From NCBI GenBank assembly GCA_013215295.1, contig JABSOZ010000020.1, forward strand, positions 24,273 through 88,272: a stretch of DNA of 64,000 bases, read 5' to 3'. The notes beneath the pieces were generated by a model. It searched no databases and was not told the origin of the DNA. It saw only the letters and a list, made by a program, of their open reading frames with translations. Made by a program: the position numbers and the translations under genes. Of this stretch, positions 29,282 through 39,164 are shown one piece after another. Numbering within the stretch: the first letter of the stretch is position 1; each line of letters opens with the position of its first letter. This DNA is from Colwellia sp. Lineage in GTDB: Bacteria > Pseudomonadota > Gammaproteobacteria > Enterobacterales > Alteromonadaceae.

Positions 29282-31725
29282 TATTCACTGCCTTTCAAAG
29301 AATGAATAACAGGTTTGTTGATGTATTGGCGTAACGGGAAATAACAAGCGAATAACGATAACGTACTGATCATCGCGAGTGTCACAATAAATACCGGCAG
29401 TAATTGTAAGGTGATGTAGTGATTTACTTGTTCGCTAAAACCAATCGTTAATAATGACAAAATACCGACACTGAATAATATACCCAACAATATTGCACTA
29501 GCATTGTCTTTGATAATCAAATTAATTAAGTCACCACGTTTGGCACCAATGGCCATGCGTGTCCCTAGTTCAAAACGGCGCATTTGCGTGCTGTAACTTA
29601 AAATGCCATACAAACCAATCGCTGATAAAATGAAGGTAATAACGGTAAGTGCTGCCGTGGTAATTGCCGCAGTATACTGGCTGAATAATCGCAGGGCCTT
29701 TTGTTCTTCTAGCGTTGAAAATTCAAATAAACTTATCGATTTACTGGTGGATTTAATCGCAGAAACTAACTGTTCTCGCGTTAAGGTTTGATTGTCTTTT
29801 AATTTAATTAGTAGGTTAGACCGATTTAAATTAGGCATGTAAACACGCGTTGGAATCGTCGATTTTCCCGGTAATTTATGATCATTAACAATACCAATAA
29901 TGGTAAATGCGCTAGGGCCACCAAAGGAAAGTTGCTTACCTAATGCTGCGTTTAAATTACCTTGCTCTTGGGTGACTAATTGCTGAGCAAGTTGTTCATT
30001 AATAATCAGTACAGGTGCTCGGTCAGTAAAGTGACTATCAATAAAGTTATCACCCATTAACAGCTCCTGCCCCATTAACGAAAAATAATGGCTATCGACA
30101 CTTTTGCCCAGCGGTAATACGATTTGGTTAGAGGATACTTCGGTTAACGACCATGTTCCCTCGCCATCTGTTAACGGTGAACTATTTCTGCTCGCCACAC
30201 TTACTTGGGGTAATTCAACTATTTTTTGTAATATTTCCGCAGTAATCGCAGAACTTTCTGCACGCGTTAATGTACTCGCATCAGATTGAGTGAGTACCAC
30301 ACTGCTGAGTTGTTCTACATTCATTACTGACGGATCGTAAATAGTTTGTAATGAGCTTTTTAATAAATTTATATTAATAAAAATGAGTACCGTAGCCACG
30401 GTTACTTGGCTAATAACCAAGAAGGTACGCATTGCTTTCGACACTTGTAAACCTGTGCCTTTACCACTTGTTTGAATGCTGCTATTTAATCGGCGTAAGT
30501 CTATTGCTCGATAACTTAATAAAGCGAACAAAGTGGCTAAGAGTAAAGAGGTGAGCACTGCGCTGGTGAAGGTAAACAAACCAAGGTTCAGTTCATTTAC
30601 GCGTGGCAATACTTGCTGCAAATAGGTTTGTAAAACTTCAAAACCTGCTTGTGCAACAATAAGGGCTAACAATAATACGCCAAACATCAGTAGAAATGAT
30701 TCAGCAAAAAGCACACTAAAAAGGTCTTTTCGTTTAGCGCCAACCGCTGCTCGCAAAGCTAATTCGCTCTTTTTTTCAATCGTACGTGAAAGTTGTAAGT
30801 TAGCGATATTAATAAACGCGATGGTTAATAAGCCAATCACCCCTAATAACAATAAATACGCGCTACGGCCACTTTCGCCTAAGATTACCGATTGAAAAGA
30901 TAACAACGCCACTTCAATATGCCAACCTTTGTTATAGCCGTTTTGGTCGATATTTTCTTGCCAGGTGTCATTAACTAGCTGGGTAACTTTCGCTTGCGCT
31001 TGTTCAACATTGGTCCCACTTTTAAGTTTGCCAATGAAAGTTAAGTTATTCGCTCTGTCCCACCAGCGTGCTCGATAAATTTCACCACCGGCATTAAAAT
31101 CAAACGGTAACCAAACTTTAGTTTCACGGCCTATTGTTGATATTTTTGGCTCAACAAACGCTGCAGATAAAACACCAACAACTTGAAAACTCACGCCACG
31201 AAAGGTTACTTTTTCACTGAGAATATCAGCGGATTGAGCAAAATCATTCATCCATGTTTGATAACTTAATATCGCGACGGGTACATTGCTATTAATGTTC
31301 TCTGACTCAGAAAATGCACGACCCATAGCCATATTTGCGCCAGTGAGTTCAAACCATTCAGGAGTAACATAGGCTGTCGACATTGTTGGTTGTGTAGTAA
31401 GCGACGTTAATACTTCATCATCATATATAGATAATGCCACTTGATCGAAAACCTGCTGGTTTTTATATAAATGTACTAAGCTCGGATAGCTAAAAGCAGT
31501 GACATTCAATGCGCCAGCAGCATCAAACTGTTGGCTGTCGACACGATATAACCTGTCTTGATCTGGATAAGGTAAAGGCTTAATCAGCATCACATAGGCT
31601 AATGTAAATACACACAGTAACGCCCCTAACGTGATCCCCATAGTGGAAATAACACTAAATACAAAACCCGGTTTTTTCTTGAGGCTTAAGAATGCTTGTT
31701 TTAATTGATAGGTAAATAAGTTCAT
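29281..31725 (-). CDS. Duplicated MacB/FtsX-type permease, array member 5
   Basis: 814 aa from the ATG at 31725, giving the family N-terminus MNLFTYQLKQAFLSLKKKPG. A TTG at 31743 would add six residues (MSKDSL), but AAGGAT sits 8 bases before the ATG and the paralogues start here. VWLPFDFN variant of the shared motif; linker LNSSIQTSGKGTGLQVSK. Its ATG forms a TAATG overlap with a 39-codon ORF, not with a permease. Confidence 0.88.
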   Translation of the reverse strand: MNLFTYQLKQAFLSLKKKPGFVFSVISTMGITLGALLCVFTLAYVMLIKPLPYPDQDRLYRVDSQQFDAAGALNVTAFSYPSLVHLYKNQQVFDQVALSIYDDEVLTSLTTQPTMSTAYVTPEWFELTGANMAMGRAFSESENINSNVPVAILSYQTWMNDFAQSADILSEKVTFRGVSFQVVGVLSAAFVEPKISTIGRETKVWLPFDFNAGGEIYRARWWDRANNLTFIGKLKSGTNVEQAQAKVTQLVNDTWQENIDQNGYNKGWHIEVALLSFQSVILGESGRSAYLLLLGVIGLLTIAFINIANLQLSRTIEKKSELALRAAVGAKRKDLFSVLFAESFLLMFGVLLLALIVAQAGFEVLQTYLQQVLPRVNELNLGLFTFTSAVLTSLLLATLFALLSYRAIDLRRLNSSIQTSGKGTGLQVSKAMRTFLVISQVTVATVLIFININLLKSSLQTIYDPSVMNVEQLSSVVLTQSDASTLTRAESSAITAEILQKIVELPQVSVASRNSSPLTDGEGTWSLTEVSSNQIVLPLGKSVDSHYFSLMGQELLMGDNFIDSHFTDRAPVLIINEQLAQQLVTQEQGNLNAALGKQLSFGGPSAFTIIGIVNDHKLPGKSTIPTRVYMPNLNRSNLLIKLKDNQTLTREQLVSAIKSTSKSISLFEFSTLEEQKALRLFSQYTAAITTAALTVITFILSAIGLYGILSYSTQMRRFELGTRMAIGAKRGDLINLIIKDNASAILLGILFSVGILSLLTIGFSEQVNHYITLQLLPVFIVTLAMISTLSLFACYFPLRQYINKPVIHSLKGSE

Positions 31726-31844
31726 TAAAGAATCCTTCGACAATATTGATTACTAGCTTTATTTTTAAACGACTGTTTGCGGCACCGAGAGTCTGAAATA
31801 AATTCAGCATGATGGGGAATATTTTTTTTATGATAAATTGACAT
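31725..31844 (-). CDS. 39-codon bridging ORF inside the permease array
   Basis: ATG at 31844 overlaps the stop of array member 4 as TAATG, and its TAA overlaps the ATG of member 5 as TAATG. It is therefore exactly in register with the coupling scheme. The peptide (begins MSIYHKKNIPHH) is basic and has no resemblance to a permease end. Part of it is a palindromic repeat, CTGAA-N5-TTCAG (31793-31807 on the plus strand). Its last codons contain the AAGGA that serves member 5. It is probably a reading-through spacer created by a repeat insertion rather than a functional protein. Confidence 0.5.
   Translation of the reverse strand: MSIYHKKNIPHHAEFISDSRCRKQSFKNKASNQYCRRIL
31793..31807. repeat. Palindrome CTGAA-N5-TTCAG inside the array gap
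   Basis: CTGAA 31793-31797 and TTCAG 31803-31807. Same core as two copies in the permease-ATPase gap (41602-41616 and 41655-41669). Resembles widespread intergenic palindromic repeats of proteobacteria. Confidence 0.5.
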
Positions 31845-34270
31845 TATTCATTGCCCTTTAACGCATGAATAACAGGTCTGTTAATAAAGCGGCGTAACGG
31901 TAAATAACAAGTGAGCATTGATAAAACGCTGATCAAGGCAAAACTGAGTAATAACAATGGGAGAAGTTGCAGGGAAACATACTGATTTAACTGTTCACTA
32001 AACCCAAAAACCAATAGCAACATAACAACCAGACTAATGACCATGCCCTTTAGAACGGCACTGCCATTTTCTTTAATATTCCAACTGATTATATCTTTAC
32101 CTTTGGCGCCAATAGCCATTCTTGTACCAATTTCAAAACGTCGCATTTTAGTGCTATAACTTAAAACACCGTAAAGCCCTAATGCTGCCAAGAACATGGT
32201 AATAACGGCCAGACTTGCTGCAGTTAACGTGGTTACCTTTTGTATAATTAGCCGTTCATCTACTGCCGCCGACAAATCATCATAAAACTCATAGACAGTA
32301 TATTTACTACTAACTTCTTTCACTAAATCAGCCGCTTGACTACGAGATAGTGCCTGGTTGTTTTTTAACTGAATAATATAACTAGGAAATCCTCTGTCGA
32401 TATAATAAATACGCATGGATATTTTCTTGTCTGTAGGCATAGTTACTCCTTTAACCACACCCACAACCGTATAAATGTCTTCATTGCCAAAGTTTAATTT
32501 CTTGCCGATAGCACTACCATCAGGCGCTAACGCTTGAGCAAATTTATCATTAATAACCAGTAATAAGTTTTCATCGTCTATATCTGCGGCGGTGAAATTA
32601 TCACCACTAATAAACGACTGGTTTATCATCGAAAAGTAATTTTCGTCTATTGAAATACCCTCCACTGAAAATGGCTGCTCTGTTCCTTCTAGCCAGATAC
32701 CATAGCCAGCCCAACCTCTTAAAAGGGTGCCTGATTGACTGACCTTCATTACCGCTTGATGCTGTAATAGTCGTGTTTTTATATCAGACAATATGTCGGT
32801 AGTTTCTTCGGGGGTTGGTGGAACGGAAGATGAAACTGAAAGACTTAAATGACTTAATTTATCGACGTTAAAACCTAATTCTGCATCAATAATATCGGTA
32901 GTATGTTTATATAAACTGATACTGAAAAATATTAAAATCATTGCGATGGCTACTTGGCTTGTGATCAAGCGAGAGCGTAATCGCTTCGATACTTGTATGC
33001 CGGTGCCCTTACCACTTGTTTGCAATGTACTATTTAATGCCCGGTAATTAACGGTTCTGACACTGATCTGTGCAAATAAAACCGATAATAAAAATGATAA
33101 TAATAACGCTGAGAGTAAAGTAAAATAATTAAGTGATAGCTCTTCGACTCTAGGTAAAAATTGAGTGAGGTTTTGTTTGAAAAATATAAACCCTAAGCTC
33201 GCGACTACAAGGGCAATAATCGCTGAAAATCCCATAAGAAGTCCAGTTTCAACCAATATGGTTTTATATAAATCGGCCTTTTTAGCACCAACAGCGGCAC
33301 GAATACACAGCTCTCTTTGTTGCTCGGCAGTGCGAGATACAAATAAGTTCATCATATTACTACTAGCAATAAGCACTAAACTAAAAACGCCCGCTAATAA
33401 TAGCCATAACCTAGTTTGACTATCCCCCACAATAACGTCACTGAATGATTTCAATTGCATATTAAGATATACGCCTTTTTGCTCACTCATTCCCGCTACA
33501 TTTTCTTGCCAAAGATTATTCACAAGTGGAGTAATATTTTGTTCGGCTTGCTGAGGTGTGATGTCTTTTTTTAGCTTACCCACAAAAGCATAACTTGGAT
33601 GTGATGCTTCCCACCTATCATTTAAGAACGTCGCTTCATTGAAATCCCAAGGAAGCCATAGATAAGTATTATATCCGGGGTAATAAATCAGTGGTTCAAT
33701 GAAAGCCTCGCTTAAAACGCCGACGATACGAAAACTTTTCCCTTGAATAGTAATATTTTGGCTGAGTATTTCAGGATCTTTAGCAAACTCATTTAACCAT
33801 GTTTGGTAACTAATTATCGTTACGGGATTATGCGTATTAATGGCTTCTGTTTTTTCAAATCCGCGACCTAAAACAAACTCACTTCCTAGCAAATTAAACC
33901 ATTCTGGCGTTACATAACCAATGGTCGTTGAGGGTTGATTAGGCAATGAACTGATAACATCTTTTCCATAAAATATTAAAGCGGAATCGTTAAATATTGT
34001 CTGATTTTTATAGAGATTAATTAGACTAGGATAGTTAAAAGCTTCGTATTTTAGTTCACCTGTTTCATAAAAATTTTGACTGATGACTTTATGTAATCTA
34101 TCTGGCTCAGGATAAGGCAAAGGCTTTATTAACATCGAATAAGCGAGTGTTAGTACACACAACAAAGCCCCTAACGTAATACCCATGGTGGAAATAACAC
34201 TAAAAACAAAACCCGGCTTTTTCTTGAGGCTTAAGAATGCTTGTTTTAATTGATAGGTAAAAGAGCTCAT
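31844..34270 (-). CDS. Duplicated MacB/FtsX-type permease, array member 4
   Basis: 808 aa. N-terminus MSSFTYQLKQAFLSLKKKPG, one of two members not starting MNLF. LWLPWDFN motif; linker LNSTLQTSGKGTGIQVSK. The region before the last three helices contains IISWNIKENGSAV, where siblings have LIKLIIKDN. The C-terminal half is therefore one of the more diverged. The stop overlaps the ATG of the 39-codon ORF. Confidence 0.88.
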   Translation of the reverse strand: MSSFTYQLKQAFLSLKKKPGFVFSVISTMGITLGALLCVLTLAYSMLIKPLPYPEPDRLHKVISQNFYETGELKYEAFNYPSLINLYKNQTIFNDSALIFYGKDVISSLPNQPSTTIGYVTPEWFNLLGSEFVLGRGFEKTEAINTHNPVTIISYQTWLNEFAKDPEILSQNITIQGKSFRIVGVLSEAFIEPLIYYPGYNTYLWLPWDFNEATFLNDRWEASHPSYAFVGKLKKDITPQQAEQNITPLVNNLWQENVAGMSEQKGVYLNMQLKSFSDVIVGDSQTRLWLLLAGVFSLVLIASSNMMNLFVSRTAEQQRELCIRAAVGAKKADLYKTILVETGLLMGFSAIIALVVASLGFIFFKQNLTQFLPRVEELSLNYFTLLSALLLSFLLSVLFAQISVRTVNYRALNSTLQTSGKGTGIQVSKRLRSRLITSQVAIAMILIFFSISLYKHTTDIIDAELGFNVDKLSHLSLSVSSSVPPTPEETTDILSDIKTRLLQHQAVMKVSQSGTLLRGWAGYGIWLEGTEQPFSVEGISIDENYFSMINQSFISGDNFTAADIDDENLLLVINDKFAQALAPDGSAIGKKLNFGNEDIYTVVGVVKGVTMPTDKKISMRIYYIDRGFPSYIIQLKNNQALSRSQAADLVKEVSSKYTVYEFYDDLSAAVDERLIIQKVTTLTAASLAVITMFLAALGLYGVLSYSTKMRRFEIGTRMAIGAKGKDIISWNIKENGSAVLKGMVISLVVMLLLVFGFSEQLNQYVSLQLLPLLLLSFALISVLSMLTCYLPLRRFINRPVIHALKGNE

Positions 34271-36741
34271 TATTCACTTCCCTTTAAAGAATGAATTACA
34301 GGTTTATTGATGTATTGTCGTAGTGGTAGGTAACAGGCCAGAAATGAAATAACTAGAATTAAAGAAAGCGTTAACATAAATAATGGCAACATTTGCAAAC
34401 TAATATAGCTATTTAAGTAACCATTAAAGCTAAGAAATAAACAGATCAGTAATAATGTACTTACGACAAAACCTATTAATATTCCGCCAGCATTATCTTT
34501 AAAAATCAGCGTAAAAATATTGGTTCGCTTAGCGCCAATGGCTAGCCGTGCACCTATTTCAAAGCGACGTATTTGAATGGAATAACTTAAAATGCCATAA
34601 ATGCCAATACCAGCAAGTATCAAACTCAGTAACGCCACGACAGCAGTCACTATTGCGGTAACTATTTTATTAAACAACCGCTGATACCGAACACCTTCCA
34701 ATGATTCAAGCTTGTCGATACTAAAAGCAGAGCTCACACTTTTGATAACATCGATGACTTGTGCTCTTGTTATTTCCTGCTTAGTTTTCAATTTAATAAG
34801 CATTGACTGCTTTTCTCTTGGGTGTAGGTCATAAACAGCAGAACGAGGCAAATAGGCACGCTTGGCAATGTCTTTTTCAGCAGGAACTTTCATGCCCTTC
34901 ACTACACCAATAATGGTAAATACTCGATCATCTCTAAAGAAGACTTTATTACCAATAACCTTGCCATTGGCTGACATTTCATTGGCTAAAGCGTCATTGA
35001 CAATCATGACGTTGTTTTGATCTAATACATCATCATCAGTAAAATTATCTCCTGATAATTGCGATTGATTCAACAGTGAAAAATACTTCTCATCAATAAT
35101 TCGGTAAACAATATTGTGCTTTTCATTACTGTTTTGCTCCGTTAAGCCGGGCCACCAGCGACTAAAAAAGCCGAAAGGCGATGCACTATGGCTAAGTATC
35201 TCAACTTGAGGTAATTCAGCGAGTTTATGCTTAATTAACGTCAGCTCAGCTAAAGTAGCTTCAGCGTTCATTTCGACAGTATTAGTTGGTGCTAGCGTTA
35301 ACGCCATAACTCGATCAATATTCAAATGACTTGACGTATTAATCGCAGTTATCGCCTCTTTAAATAAGTTCAAACTAATAAATATCAGCACACTGGCGAC
35401 TGTTACTTGGCAAATAATTAACAGTTGACGAAGTAGCTTGGGCAATTGACTGCCGGTACCTTTACCGCTGGTATTTATAGTCACTGCCAGCGTTTTCTTG
35501 TTAATACTGCTCAGCGATATTTTGGCGAATGTCCAAGCAAAACCAAATAAGATAGCGACCGAGCTAACGAGTGTAAAACCATTCACGCCCATTTCATTTG
35601 AGCGTGCCAATGAAGCCGATAAATAATATTCAATTAAAGCAAAGCCAAATAAAGCAAAGGCCATACCCACGAGTAATGACAAAAAGACCAGCACCAGTGC
35701 CTCACTGAAAAACACGTTAAATAACGTCGATTGTTTCGCACCAATCGCCGCTTGTATTGCCATCGAGCGTTGTTGCATAAAAGCTCTTGAAGTCATTAAA
35801 TTAGCAATATTGGTAAAAGCGATAACCACTAAACCTATGATGCCTGCCAAAAGAAAATAGACGGTCTCTTTATTATCCCCGATAATCACTTTTTTGAAAT
35901 CATGCACCGCAATACGTTGTGTCTTGCCTGTAAAACGTTCATCACCAACAATGGCGGCTAACCATTGTTCATTGACCAGCGTACTGGCACGTTGTTCAGC
36001 TTGTTTAACACTTAACTCAGACGATAACTTACCCACGACCATGCCACTCGTGCTTCGCCACCAAATTTTCCTTACCTCTGTTTCAGTACTATTAAAGTCC
36101 CAAGGTAGCCATAACTGTGTTTTTCTATAGACACTTGCTCCACGATGATAAGCATAAATTTGTGGTTCAATATAATCTTTTCCAACGACACCAATAATTT
36201 GATAAGAGACATTATCAAAGTTGATATTTTTGCCGATAATATTATTATCTGCTGAAAAATTATCTTGCCACGTTACATAGCTGATAACCGCGACAGGGTT
36301 ATAACTGTCAACATTTTCAGAACGTTCAAAAGTTCTTCCTTTAGCCATTGGCATACCCGTTAAGCTAAACCATTTTGGTGAGATAAAAGTAGCTTCAATC
36401 ATAGGTAAATCTTGCTGGCTCAGTAAAACACCTCTTTTAAAGGCAACTAAAGCCGATTGGGAGAAAATATCACTTTGGTTATATATCGCCATTAAAGCCG
36501 GATAAGAAAAGGCTTCAAACATTAACTTCCCTTTAGCGTCAATGTGCTCATTTGACGTAATATGTAATTTTTCTTGCTCCGGATAAGACAATGGTTTTAC
36601 TAACATCACATAGGCCAGCGTTAATACACAAAGCAAAGCGCCTAACGTAATACCCATCGTTGAGACAACACTAAAGACAAAACCTGGCTTTTGCCTAAGG
36701 CTTAAAAACGCTTGTTTTAGTTGATAAATAAATAGATTCAT
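34270..36741 (-). CDS. Duplicated MacB/FtsX-type permease, array member 3
   Basis: 823 aa, the longest of the nine. Extra residues (YAYHRGASVYRK) precede the LWLPWDFN motif in the first periplasmic domain. Linker INTSGKGTGSQLPKLLRQ departs from the usual QVSK. Several positions differ from consensus in the constant N-terminus (SLRQKPG, VKPLSYP). Both junctions are TAATG, with AAAGGAAG supplied by its own last codons to the next gene. Confidence 0.88.
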   Translation of the reverse strand: MNLFIYQLKQAFLSLRQKPGFVFSVVSTMGITLGALLCVLTLAYVMLVKPLSYPEQEKLHITSNEHIDAKGKLMFEAFSYPALMAIYNQSDIFSQSALVAFKRGVLLSQQDLPMIEATFISPKWFSLTGMPMAKGRTFERSENVDSYNPVAVISYVTWQDNFSADNNIIGKNINFDNVSYQIIGVVGKDYIEPQIYAYHRGASVYRKTQLWLPWDFNSTETEVRKIWWRSTSGMVVGKLSSELSVKQAEQRASTLVNEQWLAAIVGDERFTGKTQRIAVHDFKKVIIGDNKETVYFLLAGIIGLVVIAFTNIANLMTSRAFMQQRSMAIQAAIGAKQSTLFNVFFSEALVLVFLSLLVGMAFALFGFALIEYYLSASLARSNEMGVNGFTLVSSVAILFGFAWTFAKISLSSINKKTLAVTINTSGKGTGSQLPKLLRQLLIICQVTVASVLIFISLNLFKEAITAINTSSHLNIDRVMALTLAPTNTVEMNAEATLAELTLIKHKLAELPQVEILSHSASPFGFFSRWWPGLTEQNSNEKHNIVYRIIDEKYFSLLNQSQLSGDNFTDDDVLDQNNVMIVNDALANEMSANGKVIGNKVFFRDDRVFTIIGVVKGMKVPAEKDIAKRAYLPRSAVYDLHPREKQSMLIKLKTKQEITRAQVIDVIKSVSSAFSIDKLESLEGVRYQRLFNKIVTAIVTAVVALLSLILAGIGIYGILSYSIQIRRFEIGARLAIGAKRTNIFTLIFKDNAGGILIGFVVSTLLLICLFLSFNGYLNSYISLQMLPLFMLTLSLILVISFLACYLPLRQYINKPVIHSLKGSE

Positions 36742-39164
36742 TATTCACTTCCTTTTAAAGAATGAATTACTGGTTTGTCTATGTATTGTCTCAGTGGCAA
36801 ATAACAAGCAACCATAGAGAGCATTGAAATGAGTAAGCTAGTACCGATAAACAGCCATACTGATTTAATATCAAGGTAGTAATTAAATTTTTGTGTGAAC
36901 ATTAAATACAAACTTAATAGCAATAATAAACTCACCAGTACCCCTGAGAATAAAGCCGCAACGTTGTCTTTCATGACCATAAGAACTATATCCTTTCCTT
37001 TGGCACCAATTGCCATACGTGTACCAATTTCAAAACGGCGTGTTTGGCTGGAATAGCTTAAAATCCCATAAATACCGATAACCGCTAATCCTAAGGTGAT
37101 CAAGGCTAATATTGCCGTACTAATCGCTGCGGTTCGTTGACTGAAGTGTGCTTGGTTTTGCACTGAACTTAATGATTGATAGTCATAAACAACCATTGAT
37201 TGACTACTTTTTTGTAACAATTCAGTTAATCGTGTTACTGGGATCGTTTGATTATCTTTAAACTTGATGAGCAATCGGCTGCCAGAATTACTGCCGGGCA
37301 TATAAACACGAAAAGGAGTACCTTCTTGATTAGGTTGTTTAATATTACCCACCACTCCAACAATCTTGTAAGTATCCTCTGGGCTTGTCGTAACATTAAT
37401 ACCAACAGCATCCCCGTTAGGCGCTAGATAATTTGCTAAGGCTTCATTAACAATCCAAAAATTAGTACGATCTTTTATGTCCGCTTGAGTAAATACACGG
37501 CCTGAAATAGTTTTTTGTTCGATGAGTTGAAAATACTTTTGGTCCACCGATTTAATAAAGGCGGTATAACGTTCTTGCCTCACTTCATCATTAATTGGCC
37601 ATTGACCAAATCTCCCTAATGGAGAATTTGAGTGACTAATTAAATCAACTTCAGGTTGAAGAGCTAATTCATCAACAATTGTGGCCATTGTTTCACGGAA
37701 AAACTTCCTTTCTGGTCTATCAGCACCAGAATATGCGGTTCTCAAACTAAAAATTTGCTCGGTATTGAATCCTACGTCTTGATATAACTCCCCCATGGCT
37801 TGTTTGAAAATGTTGCCATTGAGAAAAAGTAAAATGGTAGCAATAGCCACTTGGCTAACAACTAAACCTTGACGTACTCTTTTTGAAATTTGCGCGTTAT
37901 TACCTTTACCACTTTGTTGCAAACTACTGCTTAATTTTTTATAAGGAACCACACGTATACTAATGTAGGTAAAAAAAGCACTAAAGCTCACTAAACAAAA
38001 TAATACGGCTAACAAAGACACACGATTAAAATTAAGCTCATCTATTCTGGGTAGAGTTTCCGCTAAAGATGTTTCTAATACAGTAAATCCTAAACTGGCT
38101 ACAGTTACCGCGACAATTAAGGTCATCACCATTAATACTATTGATTCGGCTAAAAACGTCATCATCAAATGTTTTCTTTTTGCGCCAATTGCCGCACATA
38201 TTGCAAGCTTGTGCTGTTGCTGTGCAACTCTCGACATAAACAAATTGGTGATGTTCGCACTTGCGATCAGCACTAAACCTAAAACACCCGCTAACATCAA
38301 ATAAATAACGTTTCGGCTATCACCTAAAATGACTGATTGTAGCGGATGTAGTTTCATTTCTAACGTCCAACCTTTCAAAAATGAAATGTCGGCAACATTG
38401 TCTCGCCAAATTTCATTCTCTGCTGGAGTTATCCTTTGCTCAATTTGATTAATGCTTTGTTTAGACGTTAATTTACCTAGAAAACCTGTCGGTATAATTC
38501 TGCCCCAAGCTTCTTGATTAGAGGCGAAACGATTAAAATCCCAAGGCAACCATACGTGAGTTTTATCCCCTCGATGATAAATGTCTGGTTCAATGAAATG
38601 CTCGGCAGTAACACCAACAACGGAAAAAGTGACACCATTAAATTCAACATGTTGATCTAATACATTAGCCTCACCATTAAACAGGTTTTGCCACGTTTGA
38701 TAACTAAGTACTGCCACAGGATGATTACTATCTAACGCCTCACCTTCTGCAAAACGCCTTCCCAATATCATCGGAATATCGAGTAAGGTAAACCATTCTG
38801 GTGTGACATAGCCGGTAATTAATCGTTGTTGGTCTGACGTATTTGTCAGTACATCTTCATAAGCATATATTAATGAACCTTCTGAAAAATCTGTCTGGTT
38901 TTTATAAAAGTGAAGCAGGCCCGGATAGGTATAATATTTATTATCTATCTCACCATTTTCTTTGATTTGTCTTTGTTCTACTTGATAAATTTTTGCTTGT
39001 TCGGGATAGGGCAATGGCTTTATTAGCATGACATAGGCTAGGGTAAATACACAAAGTAAGGCACCTAAAGTAATGCCCATGGTGGTAACAACACTAAAAA
39101 CAAAACCTGGGTTTTTTCTAAGACTTAATGAGGCTTGTTTTAGTTGATAGCTAAAAAGGTTCAT
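36741..39164 (-). CDS. Duplicated MacB/FtsX-type permease, array member 2
   Basis: 807 aa. N-terminus MNLFSYQLKQASLSLRKNPG; VWLPWDFN motif; linker LSSSLQQSGKGNNAQISK. Helices near the C-terminus (FSGVLVSLLLLLSLYLMF) are diverged from members 5-8. Ends IDKPVIHSLKGSE. Starts and stops through TAATG. The second periplasmic domain carries an Arg-rich RPERKFFRET segment near 495. Confidence 0.88.
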   Translation of the reverse strand: MNLFSYQLKQASLSLRKNPGFVFSVVTTMGITLGALLCVFTLAYVMLIKPLPYPEQAKIYQVEQRQIKENGEIDNKYYTYPGLLHFYKNQTDFSEGSLIYAYEDVLTNTSDQQRLITGYVTPEWFTLLDIPMILGRRFAEGEALDSNHPVAVLSYQTWQNLFNGEANVLDQHVEFNGVTFSVVGVTAEHFIEPDIYHRGDKTHVWLPWDFNRFASNQEAWGRIIPTGFLGKLTSKQSINQIEQRITPAENEIWRDNVADISFLKGWTLEMKLHPLQSVILGDSRNVIYLMLAGVLGLVLIASANITNLFMSRVAQQQHKLAICAAIGAKRKHLMMTFLAESIVLMVMTLIVAVTVASLGFTVLETSLAETLPRIDELNFNRVSLLAVLFCLVSFSAFFTYISIRVVPYKKLSSSLQQSGKGNNAQISKRVRQGLVVSQVAIATILLFLNGNIFKQAMGELYQDVGFNTEQIFSLRTAYSGADRPERKFFRETMATIVDELALQPEVDLISHSNSPLGRFGQWPINDEVRQERYTAFIKSVDQKYFQLIEQKTISGRVFTQADIKDRTNFWIVNEALANYLAPNGDAVGINVTTSPEDTYKIVGVVGNIKQPNQEGTPFRVYMPGSNSGSRLLIKFKDNQTIPVTRLTELLQKSSQSMVVYDYQSLSSVQNQAHFSQRTAAISTAILALITLGLAVIGIYGILSYSSQTRRFEIGTRMAIGAKGKDIVLMVMKDNVAALFSGVLVSLLLLLSLYLMFTQKFNYYLDIKSVWLFIGTSLLISMLSMVACYLPLRQYIDKPVIHSLKGSE

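Noticed and set aside
31725..31743. TTG start giving an MSKDSL extension of permease array member 5
   Set aside because: The ATG at 31725 has its own AAGGA at proper spacing, matches the N-termini of the other permeases and completes a TAATG overlap.
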